Origin: Marsupella aquatica
Taxonomy: Eukaryota; Marchantiophyta
Direction: 5' to 3'
Assembly: GCA_973895155.1 (NCBI GenBank)
Contig: OZ316891.1
Location: 2,294,001-2,358,000, forward strand
Length of the DNA: 64,000 nt
Part shown: positions 12,116 through 23,430 of the stretch, piece after piece
How the letters are laid out: each line of letters begins with the position of its first letter
How positions within the stretch are numbered: position 1 is the first letter of the stretch
Translations under genes and position numbers: made by a program
The notes under the pieces: model-generated
Told to the model about the DNA's origin: nothing
The model's database searches: none
What the model saw: only the letters and a program-made list of their open reading frames with translations

Positions 12116-14682
12116 GACATAATGGATCATGTCTTCACATGATTACAGACTTTTAATGGATCCACCACTATAGGATAGTGGGTTCGTAAAACATTTAGTT
12201 TAAACATTTAGTCTAGTTTCCCGCTATGATTGAGTCCATGGTGTCTTTGTTTCACACTTAGACAATTTTGAAAGTTGCAACATTCAAGGGAATATAGCCA
12301 AGAGTAAAAGATCCTTGGTTCCTTCCATACGTAGACAAATTTGGGGTCTTACTAGATGACTGTGAGAAGATAACATTTATGCATGTTGCCTTCGTTCCAC
12401 ACTTGGACAATTTGTAAACGTTGCAATAGGGACCAATGACCAATGAAAAGTAGAGGATTCAGTCAATGTTTAGACAAAAGAACAAAGAAATGTCAAAACA
12501 TCATGCAAACCTGTGCATAAGTTTTGTGAAGCAACCTAAAGACAAAATTTAAACCTGAAGACATGAACCATATTGTCTTCACTTAGGAACTTGCAATTTG
12601 CTTGATGGTCGCCATTACTCTGCAGTTTCCCCAATGGTGGAGTTTGTCATTCAGCATGGTTTGACTCTAAAATTTATAGTAGCTCTTATTGGTGATAATA
12701 TCAAGTTAAAACTCATTATAGGAACTTTACAAGAACATTTTCAGGACACAAGTGTCAAAGGGGGCCTAGTTTGTAACAAAAGCTTCATAAGGGCCTATCA
12801 TCTATATAAATTTTGGCAAGAGTCCCATCAAGCATATACTTTCATGTTCATTGTGGAACATGTTTTGTGTGTTTTTTGTCTTGTAGTGATGCGTAAATGA
12901 TAATGGCATAGTCTTTGATAGGATTGAGTGGGAAAAATACAACAAAAGCCAAATAAAAATAAATGTTAAATAATGACCAAGAAAAATACATGTACACAAG
13001 TATTGAAAAATTGTGCACATAAGGTACAAATTCTCACTTGCTTTAATGCTACTCAAATCAATCAAAAATTGTGCAAATAAGGTACAAAAGATACTCGGGA
13101 AGATACCCCCTTGCCTTAGGTAATGACAATAAAAACCATAACCTTAGCAAATAAAAGTTTGAGGAAAGTTAAAGCAGGGGGAGTCCACAATCCAAAGTAT
13201 CAATTCTCTCTCTCATTCACTAGAATTGGCAGAAATTCCATAAAATCTGTTAGATGGGTGAATGGGCTATATTGAAAACTAAATGTAGTGGGGAGTAAGA
13301 GCTCTAGTGTAGGAAGATTAAAAAAAGCACTTAGAGGGGTGCCAATACAGGTGAACCTTGTTCCGACACATCAAAGTAAAAATATATGACAACGATTCTT
13401 AGCAAGACAAAACATTGAAAGTGGATTGGCCATATAGCAATGTCAGAATTATGCCATGAACGAATTAGATTTGCCTGGTTCCCTGGCAACTTGAGAACTG
13501 TAATTTTTTGTAATTCAAGGTCAGACAGTTAAAGGTTCACCCTCCAAAAGCAATGTACTCAAATTTGATGTCTTTGCAGATATATGAGAAGTTCCATGTA
13601 TCCAAAGGAACTTAAAACTATCATGTAATTAGCTCGAGGACCTTGGTTATGTTTTATTGAGCAATTTGGAGCTATGAAGAGTTGCACACGGGAATAGATA
13701 GATGAGAGGACAAAGATTAAATGGAGGATTCTAAATGAAGTGAATTTTGAAAGTAGTTAGCACAATTTTATTGAAGACAAATATGAGTACATTTATGGTA
13801 ATACTGAGGGTAAATTTCCATGCAAAATGTTTTTCTTAGTACCTTTATGTCTATACAATACATATAACATTTCATATGTTCATGTAACATTTTACTTGTC
13901 CATAGTAGTTGAAAGGTTTTATCTGAGTCCCTTCGTATTCCTCTACCTATAATACTTATGGTGTTTCTTAGCTTAATTTGCTCGTTAATCCTCTATCCAT
14001 AGTAGCCAAAGGGCTTGAATTACGTGTACCTTGGTAAATGTTAGAGAAGTTGAAAAGTTTCTTGGGTTTCTTATGTTATCTTGGTAAATGTTAGAGTATG
14101 TAAGAGTTTCTTTCTACTTGTCATTATTCCATCAATGTACAAATCAAAGAAATTGAAACAGATTACCAAAAACATTCATATATCAATCACAACTCATCCA
14201 AATATTATTTTCATTCACCCCTATTTTACCATTTTCTTTGTTTACTTGAAATGTTATTTTTCAGTTTTCCATTGTTTTTAGAGTTACATGGTCTAACTGT
14301 TTTTCTTGCCTTCCCTCAAACACGAGTAGTCAAATTCGGTTCATCTTGCATAACTAACGGTTCTTGTTTGTGACAAATCTTGCTGATGCAGATGCACGTG
14401 CATCCAAGAATTTTGGAAGGAACTTCCCATGGGCGTCCGTAACTATATGGTTTGTGGCATTCAGGATGCACACACCATCCCAGATGTGCCACTTTTACAT
14501 GTGCAAATCGGATTGAACATATATATTGTGCCATGTTTTTTAAGCAATTTTTAATCAGGAACCATTGTACGTTAGAGGATGTAAGTGATTCTCCACGATA
14601 AAAACAAAACTGAAAATCTACCACTTTCTTCAATTCTGGCCGCAGTGCCAATATTGACTAGTTTGTGTCTTGATGTGAATCA
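12116..14682. other. Intergenic, nothing recognised
   Basis: A+T-rich with chance open frames only. The longest lacks an ATG start and shows no family resemblance. A short duplicated phrase, TTGGTAAATGTTAGAG, occurs at about 14031 and 14082. Confidence 0.55.
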
Positions 14683-14955
14683 ATGTTCTGCAGATCCTTC
14701 TTTCAGGGCAACAATCAGTCAAGACCTCTGCCGTCTGGAGCTATGACATCCATCAACACTGATGGTGGGAATGGTATAGGACCTACTAACAACACTAGGT
14801 TGTGCAAGACAGCTTGCCCTGATGCATGTAGTTACAATTTTGATGATGCAACTTCCACCTTCAGCTGCGGGACTGGTTCAAACTACGAAGTGACTTTCTG
14901 CCCCGGTGGAATTACATTACCATTGAACAAAACCCGCAAGGATGTGGATCAGTGA
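14683..14955 (+). pseudogene. Thaumatin-like protein (PR-5 family), C-terminal fragment
   Basis: The open segment contains LCKTACPDACSYNFDDATS, then TFSCGTGSNYEVTFCP, ending in LNKTRKDVDQ and a stop. This is the highly conserved C-terminal signature of thaumatin-like/PR-5 proteins, secreted disulfide-rich defence proteins. The cysteine spacing and the DDATSTFSC block fit. The rest of the family (about 170 residues upstream, including the GxTxCP...G signature and acidic cleft) is not found in the preceding 2 kb. The apparent ATG is followed by CTTTCAG, which looks like a splice acceptor, so the segment may be a last exon whose partners are lost or distant. I read it as a truncated relic. Confidence 0.75.
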
Positions 14956-15014
14956 TTGCTGAAATCACCATATTCATTAAAAGTGTATTTTATTTTGTTC
15001 ACTTTTAGGCCTCG

Positions 15015-15268
15015 AAATGTACACTTTTTGGTCTCTAAATGTACACTTTTTAACCCCAAAAGGTATATTATAGTACAATACTCTACACCTAAATAGTCAA
15101 TTGTAAACTTGAGGGAGAAAAAATGATCTTTACTAGAAGGAGTCTCATCCTAGTTCATTTATAAAAGATGAACATGGTGGTATGTCTGATGGCCATCACT
15201 TTTATTTCTTGCCCAAATGTACACTTTTTGAAAGCCAAATGTACACTTTCTATTGCCCAAATGTTCAC
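15015..15268. repeat. 22-bp periodic repeat (AAATGTACACTTT), two clusters
   Basis: AAATGTACACTTT starts at 15015 and 15037, then at 15215, 15237 and (mutated) 15259. Within each cluster the spacing is exactly 22 bases. The clusters are 200 bases apart. This is just downstream of the thaumatin-like stop. Confidence 0.85.
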
Positions 15269-15319
15269 AAATTGAATAATAATTCACTTTTAATGAATAG
15301 ATTGATTGAACATTGACTA

Positions 15320-15510
15320 TGATGTTGCCATGTCGGTTGCCATCATCCCAATGCTCATCGAAATCATCCAACTAGTAACCAGATTGTGAAATGGTAGTGA
15401 ACAAAACCTGCAAGGATCTGGATCGGTGATATACATTGATGATGATGTTGTCATCGTACCATGCTCATCGAGATCATCCAACTTGTAACTGGGTTGTGAA
15501 ATGGTAGCTA
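15320..15510. repeat. Diverged tandem duplication containing a copy of the thaumatin-like 3' end
   Basis: A block with ATGCTCATCGA, ATCATCCAACT and TTGTGAAATGGTAG occurs at about 15353-15395 and again at about 15461-15510. Between them, 15397-15430 repeats the last bases of the thaumatin-like reading frame (14926-14956), with AACAAAACC, GCAAGGAT and GGATC shared and a stop at the same place. Confidence 0.8.
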
Positions 15511-15703
15511 GAGAAACGAGCTCATTTCCAGCTACCATCAGAATAAACCTGCTTTGTTTTTATTCTTAAGTTGCACTTGTTAAGTCTCACACAGTTGGTG
15601 GGGTAAAAAGGCCCTTACAGTCCCGCTTACAGTTCAGCACGATCTGGTAAAGACTACCAACCTGGTAAGGCCATGGCAAGGAGAGTATCCAAACCTAAAC
15701 CGT

Positions 15704-16507
15704 GAGTTAAGTCTACGTCAAGTTAATGCGCCCCCCACTTTCCCGGGATGCCGTACTCTGCCCGTCCCAGTCCCCGATGCTGCTGCCCGCTCTGGCCTGA
15801 GTTTTCCAGAACACAAACCAATAGTCTAACATTTGATCGCCCGCTCCGGCCCGGTCAACTTTGTGCCATCAACTTCGGGTTTATGTTTTGGCACCCTTCA
15901 CTTTTTGTCGCCCACTCCAGCCCAATCAACTTGTGCCATCAAGTTTTTGGAAAGAAATGTTGCCAAAACATAAACCACAGCTCCATAGAGAATATTAAGT
16001 GTTTTGGGCTATTAATCATGATCTCATTCAAGGTATTAGGCTCCCCTTGAACACTTAGACTATATCATGAAATAGGTATGACTCCATTGGAAAGAAGTGT
16101 TGCCAGAACATAAACCATGACTCTATCAAGAAGAATCATTTGGCAAAACATCAACCAAGACTATCAATCATGACTCTTAATCAAGTCATGGGCTCCCTTG
16201 AACACTTACTTAGACTCTGTTACAAAGCTGTGTTGCCAGAACATAAACCATGACTCCACAATGAAGAAGTCGATGACACAAAGTCAATTGGACCGGAGCG
16301 TGCGACAAAAAGTGATGGGTGCCAAAACATAAACCCAAAGTCGATGACACAAAGTTGATCGGGCCGGAGCGGGCGAATAAATGTTGGAGTATTGATTTAT
16401 GTTGTGGCAAACTTGGGCTGGAGCGGGCAGCAGCATTGAGGAGTGGGACGGGCAGTGTACAACGCCTTGGGAAAGTGGGGCGCATTAACTTGACGTAGAT
16501 TTAACTC
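15704..16507. mobile_element. About 800-bp element with roughly 240-bp terminal inverted repeats
   Basis: The left end (from GAGTTAAGTCTACGTCAAG at 15704) is the reverse complement of the right end (to 16507). Similarity continues inward about 240 bases through GCGCCCC, CTGCCCGTCCCA, GCTGCTGCCCGCTC and GGGTTTATGTTTTGGCACCC. The middle has diverged tandem copies of a unit with TGTTGCCAGAACATAAACC (near 15959, 16097, 16229) and GAACACTTA. No transposase is encoded. A diverged single end of the same family lies at 48250-48430. Long inverted ends suggest a Mutator-type or foldback non-autonomous transposon. The TTAA at both ends belongs to the inverted repeat, and no clear target duplication was found. 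Confidence 0.85.
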
Positions 16508-16775
16508 GAAGTCAAAACGGGGGTCAAAACTAATCAGAATCCAGATTGAGTATCGAGTTCCAAATTGAGTACTTCCAGTTCCTGCTCAATACAGGTTTTC
16601 AGTGTTCACCGAACCTCAAAGTTCTTCAGTTAATGCAAGTCACACTTCAATTGATAAGCGATGAATGCGAGTAGCAGCAGCATAACTGCAACTCAATACT
16701 CAATAAGCTACTCGGTCTGGACTTGTCAGACAAATAAGGGATCTAGACACTGACAAATGGCATTTTTCACACCCG

Positions 16776-17092
16776 GTCATCTCGGTCCCAGCTGGCCCAT
16801 ACCCCTCCCTGACCCGGCCTGACCTGTCCCGGCCCGACCCCGGCCTGTCCCATCCTGTCCTGGCCTGATCTTGGCCTGTCTCGGCCTGTTTCGGCCTGTC
16901 CTGGCCCCCCGACCCCTACCCAACCCTGACCCAACCCTGACCCCCAACCGGGGAGCCAGTTTGCTAAACCGGGGGAATCCGGGACTGGGCTGGGAGGGTT
17001 TGGGAGAGTTCGAGACTGGGCTGGGAGGGGGCTGGGAAAGTTCAGGACTGGGCCGGGAGAGGGTCGGGAAAGTTCGGGGCTGGCCGGGGAAT
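16776..17092. repeat. GC-rich minisatellite: C-rich half then G-rich half
   Basis: 16776-16950 is built from degenerate GGCCTGTCC and CCTGACC units. 16970-17092 switches strand bias, with repeats such as GGGCTGGGAGGG, GGGAAAGTTC and GGGCCGGGAG. The G-rich half satisfies the four-tract pattern for a G-quadruplex several times over. Long open frames across it in several phases are by-products of repeats lacking A and T, not genes. Confidence 0.85.
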
Positions 17093-19134
17093 ATCTGCGA
17101 ATATGCGACAAATGAACCCTTTTGGAGTCGACAAATGACAAGTTGTCGTGTCCAACAACATGACAACTTGCCCGTCAGTTCAAACCGGGGTGAGCTAGGT
17201 ACTTCAAGGGTTCTAACATGTGCTCTAATAAATGAATAAATTAGACCTGGTCATCTCAGAACACTAGCAACTCCATAGACAAAACTTTTACCCAATCCAT
17301 ATTCATCTTCAAGACAGGGTGCAGAATCTCCTTGGACACGTGATACTGAATTTATAACTAACTCCACCTCAAATGTCTTCCAAATAACCACCTTTTGACA
17401 TGTTGCGGGTGGTGTTGTTTGGGAGAAGCCACTTCTTGACTTAGTTCCTTTCAGTAGTGCGTGCGCGTCAAAAGTTGTAGTGCCTTGGAAGAAGCTCCTA
17501 CACCTGAAATGAAGCAATTCAAGTCAATGAATATCAAATGAGTAGAAACGTACGTTAGATTTGGCAGAGCTCAAACAGCTAGGGTTCACATCTTGCTCCG
17601 TAGTGTGTACTAATCTCTCTCAGTCTCTCTTATCCAGAATCAAAGTGAGTGGTATGTGACAATGAAATAGTATTTATTAATTTTCTTATGCATTTAGACA
17701 AAAGAATGAATTCTCTTTCTAAAGTGCCATGATTTGCTTGCACAGTGGCAGATTAAGGTTTTACTGTTTTAAGAAAATCCCATTTACAGTTGTTTCTGGT
17801 GGCATGGGAGCGCAAATCTGCTGTCCAAGCCTGCAACCTGCCCGTTGCTGCCTGAGCAGTAGGCACCCGATATAGAAATTGATACCAAGAATGGGAGCTA
17901 TATTTTTATCCAGCAGGCTATTGGAATTGGCATTGGAGTGCGTCATCTGAGTGGGGAGTAGGAGGTGCAAGATATTGTATAATGCAAGCAAGAATTTTGA
18001 TAGCAAGGAGAGAGTTGTTAGCAAGTCGCTAATGGTTTTAAATTTCTTTTGTCTTTTATACTTTTCATGTTTTTTGAAGCTTCAGATGGCTAGTTGGCCC
18101 TTGGATATGGAAAAACAAGGGTCAGCTAATAATCTTTTAACTGTTTCCTTGTACACTACAATGACCAGCACCAAAGAGGTGCTATGTTTAAAATGGGCTC
18201 CTTGCCCACTACAATGACCCGCAAGAGGTGCTATGTTTAGAACAGGCAATGTCTCGTATGACACAACCCCGACCCAGACGTGGTAATTCGTCAGTTTTCA
18301 TGGACAACGGACACACTCATCTTACTTAAACGAGAAATGATAATGGAGCTCAGTTTGTGAACTTCAGTTTTCATGGACGACGGGCATACTCAACTTAAAC
18401 GAGAAATGATAATGGCTCAGTTTTTGAGTTCAAAGGAAGCTGTTGACACTTGGAGGAAAATTGCTAATTGGAAACGGGCAGCCTACATACTAAGAGGAAA
18501 AATGGTAATGGCTGAGATTTGAGGGGCAGCTGGCGGGGCAGCGGACAATACTGAATGATATAAATGTAATTTGAAGGATTCGCCTCTCTCTGAAACCCAT
18601 ACTGTTGGTTAATTTGGACTCACCTGTCTGCTCGTAATGGCTGGAGCCCCACCATCAGTTCACCTTATGATTGGAATCGTAGGAGTAGTTCAAATTTGTC
18701 AGACACATTCAGAACCCAGTCGCACAGCACCTACTACACGTTGTCCAAAAGTGGGGCGTCCCTGCACGGCCGCGCTGTGTCTTGAAAATTCTACACAGTA
18801 GACACAATCACTCCACTATTCCACTCAGGTTCCCGAGGGTTCATTTTCGACCAGCCGAGTCTAGCTTTCGGGTGGGGCCCAGAAATTGAAATTGAGAAAT
18901 TGTCGGAGACGTAATCATAGACTCATTTTTCCAAAGCTAGCCTGACAGGCCTACGTAACAGTGTGAATGCTAAGGCTGCACTTTCTGGGACAAAATCGAG
19001 AAAGATCAGGACCAGATGACGATGAATTAGTACGGTCTGCCACAACAGTCGAATCCTGGCTACCCCAGGAAACTGGTAGGCTGGTAGGACAATGCAACAT
19101 GCAAATTAGCAAATAGCTCATCAATGCAAGCTAA
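17093..19134. other. Unassigned; contains a short tandem duplication at about 18294-18425
   Basis: I recognised no gene. CAGTTTTCATGGAC followed by AAACGAGAAATGATAATGG occurs twice, starting near 18293 and 18364. GAGGTGCTATGTTTA is likewise duplicated at about 18176 and 18224. Base composition is less A+T-rich than in the flanks. Confidence 0.5.
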
Positions 19135-19351
19135 CTAGCATAGCTTGGACGTGCCGTGCGTCTCAATGTCGAAGAAGCAGTCCGAGTTGTCAAGCCGAAT
19201 TGACATTTTGGCCAATGTCAAAATGTACTCTGATAGTCTGATGTCATGATCTTTGCCATTCATGAAGAAGAACGGAATCTCAATGTACACAAGAATACGA
19301 TTCTCTTGAATTGGACAAATTACCGCTTTGTAGGACCATGTCTTTGACGGC
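19135..19351 (-). other. Unassigned open stretch of 72 codons without an ATG start
   Basis: On the minus strand, after an in-frame TAG at about 19352, the frame stays open to a stop at 19135-19137. It reads like protein, with ENRILVYIEIPFFF, RLSEYILTLAK and RLDNSDCFFDIETHG. I do not recognise the family. It could be a last exon, an old gene fragment, or chance. The nearby sequence gives no clear upstream exon. Confidence 0.15.
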
Positions 19352-19712
19352 TAGTCTCTGGTAGGATGGCGGCCGGCATTCCAGAAGTCGGGAGCAGTCA
19401 CGTGTGGTATTGCTTGTGCAATACATCTCAAAAGTCCGCTACTCCAGGCCTCCAGCAAGTGAAGGGAAAAGAGGTGCAAAGGTGTTTAGTATATATACCA
19501 GGGCCTTGATTTCCTTGAATATTTATTCTTTTAGGTGTTATGTTATTGCTGAACCATGTAGTTATGGTTCACTTGGATTGCGTTCATGATTCTTGTATTG
19601 CATTATTGTGTAGATCTGTTTTGTGCAATTTTATTTTTATTTCATTTGATGGATATGTTGTTATCTTGACATATGTTGAAGATTCTTAGCTTCTCTGGAG
19701 AAAATCATTATG

Positions 19713-19985
19713 GAAATAGTTAAATATAAAATAGAAATCAACAATGTCAATTATATATTTTATTAAATAAAAAATAAAATTAATAAAATAAATTATAAAC
19801 AATTTTTTAATAAATATTATATTATTCAATGTCATATTATTTAAAGATTAGATTAATTTTTTTCATTTATTTCAAATATAAATAATAAATAATAAATTTT
19901 AAATTTAAATTTATGATATAATGTTAAAATTTAAATTAAACATTGTTGTATTTCTATTTTATATTTAAATGTTTATATAATAAAT
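19713..19985. repeat. Very A+T-rich inverted-repeat element of about 270 bp
   Basis: The left arm (TTAAATATAAAATAGAAAT, then CAACAATGT, about 19720-19752) is matched by its reverse complement on the right (ACATTGTTGTATTTC, then TATTTTATATTTAA, about 19941-19970). The interior is over 85 percent A+T by eye. It resembles a hairpin-type MITE. Low complexity limits certainty. Confidence 0.5.
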
Positions 19986-20446
19986 TTTTAAATAAAAGTT
20001 ATTGCGATACTACAATCTAATTATGATCCCAGGGATGCTAACTGTGGCCATGCTAACCGGGCGTGGCATGATAGTGAAGGAAAGATACTGTCATTCTGTG
20101 TTCTCAGATTGTTCTCGGCTATGATGAAACGATACTGTCATGAATATTTTCTTTGGACTTCAAAGGTCGGGTTCACAGGTCTCCAATTGGTTTGCGAGTC
20201 TCCATGCAACATTCTCAAGGTCCTACTGGACCACGTGTCACTCAGGTCCAAAAACCACGTGGGTAGACAGTCTTTTTGGCATTAAGCTAACCTTCCGGGA
20301 TAAAGGTTCATAATATCCAAACTTAATTCGTTTTCGTCCACTTTAGAGCTAGCCGGGATGATCTTGGTCCCACTGGCTTGACTAATTTTCACGCAAGCCA
20401 GTCGCCCAATCATTTATTTCGCTTTCTGAAACGCAGCAGCATCGGC

Positions 20447-20453
20447 TATAAGG
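20447..20453 (+). promoter_or_regulatory. Possible TATA box of the small gene at 20511
   Basis: TATAAGG lies 58-64 bases before the ATG at 20511. A transcription start near 20480 would give a leader of about 30 bases. This rests on position only. Confidence 0.25.
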
Positions 20454-20510
20454 ACTAAGGAGGGTCCTCAATTAGCGCTCATCAATTCACAAGCTGCGAG
20501 CTGCACGTCA

Positions 20511-21901
20511 ATGGTGAGAGCTTCCGCAGAGGCTGTGGTCCAGAGAGGGATTCAACGAACGAACGGAGGTCGAGGTAAGTCACTGAGTTGTGTACATTTT
20601 GCAAAACCAAGAGGTCCTTTACTTCACGTATACGTGGACTGTGTTTGTATTGATTTTTCTGATATTTATTATCATTGGCTGCTGAAAAGTGTCGCTGACC
20701 TACAGGCTCGTAAACCAGAACAAAGTTTCCGTTGTTTTCGGAAGTTGTGGTACAGGTACTGGTGTCCAACGTGCTAATGAGCTGCCTGTAGGAGTCTGAT
20801 ATCAGTGATTGGCCCTCTTGACGGACATCTCGTTCCTTGTCTGCTGGAGAAAAGCCACAATACAGTGTCCTATTGTCGATAGCTTGTAATCATCAGCAAT
20901 TCCATTAGGACCTCAATCTTTCAAATATTAAAATTTTTGACGTATTAAGTCGACGGCTGCTACAGCTTCTAGACGGGCCGCGTTCCCTCGAGTGATTGAG
21001 TCTCGTCTCGTCTCGTCGACAATCCCTTCTGCGAATCGAAAGAATTGCTGCTTCTATAGATTGCTAAGCGTACTTCACACCCGTTCTGTTCGACCACGGT
21101 TCCACACATCTGAGTTAACAGCCATCATTTATGAACCAGTACTTGCTTCACGATGCCTTCCTCGGGGTCTTTCTCTGATTTGTCCGATCGGAGTCAGACT
21201 CTGTCGATCACCCCTTTGAACGCTGTGCATTATGGGCTTACCGTGTTCCTCATTAATGTTTCGCTGTAAAATTTTGAAGCAGCAGTCAAGGATTAAAATA
21301 ACGAGTGGATGGCAGCGGAACTGAGCCCGGATCTGGATGGTGCTTACGATACTTAAGTCTGTCGATAGTCGATAACCGCTTCTGAATTTTGGAAGCGACT
21401 TCTCTAGTCATTTGCACAGTCCTCCATTGCGACCACTTTGTGTTTCCGTTAGTACTGTACAATAATCTTGATGCTTTTCATTCTCCTTCCAACTGGCAAC
21501 ATGCGAAGTAGCAACGTCTGTAGACTCAGTCTGCACTTTGGGTGGATGACTTGAGGACTCGTGTCCGGATCCTGTACTCATGGCAGCTTGACCTGCACTC
21601 TGAAATCCTAACCTCAAATGAATCTGACGCTCTGCCTGTCTGCGAGCCCATCTGATCATATTTGCATTATTGTGTTCACAGTTCTGAAGATTATTCATGC
21701 TTGCAGTTCGTGTAGTACGTCAGCATGCTCGATGTGACATATAATCATAATTTTAAATTACTTTGTTCAGGTCCCACTGCAGATCATTCACTAAGTCTGG
21801 GACACAGCATTATTAAGGTAGCCGTGAGTGCAGCTGACAGAAAAGAAGTTCTCGTGACAGGGGAACTCGAACTCGGATATGCAAAGAAACCAAAGCAGTA
21901 G
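20511..21901 (+). CDS. Candidate small two-exon gene, 64-residue protein of unknown family
   Basis: Exon 1 would be 20511-20574: ATG, 21 codons plus one base, then the perfect donor GGTAAGT. Exon 2 would be 21771-21901, after the acceptor TTTGTTCAG, open for 43 codons to TAG. The phases match (1+2), giving a 64-residue product with a basic N-terminal half and a C-terminus containing IIKVAVSAADRKEVLVTGE. I do not recognise the family. A TATA-like box sits upstream. Evidence is limited to splice signals, phase and openness; chance is possible because the second exon is short. The intron would be 1196 bases. This patch is less A+T-rich than its surroundings, as expected for a gene. Transcript data would decide. 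Confidence 0.3.
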
Positions 21902-23185
21902 CTTCTTTTTATTAATTCGCCTCTCTCGCCTCATCACCTTCGTTGGGTACTCATTCGCGTAAGTAACTGTCGAAAGGACGTGGCCAGGTTAGAACACGAT
22001 GATGTCGATTTTTATGCCAGTTTCTTATGCGAATAGTTTCTTACTCAAGTCCCACGCCCAGTCTTCACCCAAAGGACATCCAATTGGTTCCGGGTATAGA
22101 TTTGATTCCACCGCTCCAGCTACAGTAGTAGTGTTAGCCTCGATGTAAGTTCAGAAGGTGCTGCCAGTACACTAGGAATTCACTGTTCTGTGGGACATAT
22201 CTGCGGCGTCTAAGTGTGGCTGCACACACGTCTGCGACTTGTTTGCGGAATGGTATCGATGCTGGTTACGGGTATGGTGCATTGAGTGAGCATACCATGG
22301 CCCTGGTCATCCTGGTTAGGAGGTTTCTTGCAACATTTCCGCTGGTTCTTCGGGAGACGAGTTCCCCAGGGCACGAGAGTACATGGTATAATTTTGTCAC
22401 ACGTCACTCCGTTGATGGATTTCTCGCAATGTACTTTCGTGTCTTGGAGAGCCAGATTCCAGAAATTGGAATCCTTTCCGATCGATTCCCAAACGCGTGA
22501 AGCAATTACAAGTCCGCTGAAGACATGCTTCAGTAGTTATGACCAATCATCAGTTGCGAGCCATCCCATGTGCTCCAGGAAGTTCTATTTCATTCAGGGC
22601 TGTGCTCCAGATGGTACTCCAGCTAAGCGCTTTTGTAGGTGCGAGGCATTTATGTTGCTGGGCTTCCTCATGCAAGGAGCCCTTTGCAGCGCCGAAGTGC
22701 TCGATCGCTATGAGTGTCGATTTGTGTCTCTACGGGGTCTCTATCGACGCTGCCAGGAAGATATTCATCAGAAATATCGTGTGTAGAAGGAGCACACAAG
22801 AAGTAGATGTGTCTGGGGGTTCTGCACTATTCATTTCAACAGAAATTCTTCTACGCTGAATTCATAAGTAGACCCTGCAGAATTGTCACTTCCTTTCGAT
22901 GACCTCGGCTGGCAAGTCCCCGAGATGTCCGTTTGACCGAAACATACAGGCTAATCCTATACCGGCAGCACGGTAATCAACACCTCATTCCGTTGTCGAT
23001 GTAATGGGATCCCAGAGACTAGCAGGAGTATCCACTCAGTCGAGCTCTATCCACTGTAAACGCACGAAAGAGACTCCACTCAGTGGTACTTGCGATTCTG
23101 ATCTTGCGAATTCGTAGCATGTGGCGTCGAGACCTCCTGTGTTGCCCGTCTGAGGGTCTCGTTGTAAGGTCCGAATCTTGTCATT
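21902..23185. other. Unassigned, moderate G+C, overlapping open frames without recognisable protein
   Basis: The longest open frame (22286-22786, plus) begins at GTG, not ATG, and overlaps another open frame in a different phase. Neither shows a domain I know. The composition resembles that of 20400-21900, so this could be transcribed or an old gene remnant. Confidence 0.4.
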
Positions 23186-23430
23186 CTGCCAAGTGCTCGA
23201 TATCTTCTCTATCTTTCTTCGACCCAAAGTGCTCTACATTTTCTCTATCCTAACATCGTCTGTATCTTTCTCTTTCGTAACTGTCCCAAAGTGTGCTGGA
23301 CATTTCTTTATCTTTCTTCAACCCAAAGTGCTAGACATCTTCTCTATCCTGATATCTTGTGTCTTTCGTAAATCCCAAAATGCTCGACATCTTTTGTATC
23401 TTTTGTGAACAGTTCCAAAATGCTTTCTTT
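23186..23430. repeat. Degenerate tandem repeat around AAAGTGCTCGACATCTTCTC
   Basis: Imperfect copies of a pyrimidine-rich unit (AAGTGCTCGATATC, CTCTATC, TTTCTTC) recur about every 50-60 bases, five or more times: near 23189, 23227, 23289, 23325, 23377 and 23415. It abuts the A+T-rich block that follows. Confidence 0.7.

Noticed and set aside
12598-12900. 100-codon plus-strand open frame
   Set aside because: Begins at TTG in an A+T-rich region, and the sequence resembles no family.
16767-17239. Overlapping open frames of 122-129 codons on both strands
   Set aside because: They result from the GC-rich minisatellite, whose units contain almost no stop codons. The products are low-complexity Pro/Gly/Arg strings in several phases at once.
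21408-21698. 96-codon minus-strand ATG frame
   Set aside because: Hydrophilic product of no known family. It overlaps the proposed intron of the candidate small gene and lacks a promoter or conserved motif.
22286-22786. 166-codon plus-strand open frame
   Set aside because: It starts at GTG, the first in-frame ATG is well inside, and another phase is open over half of it. No family resemblance.
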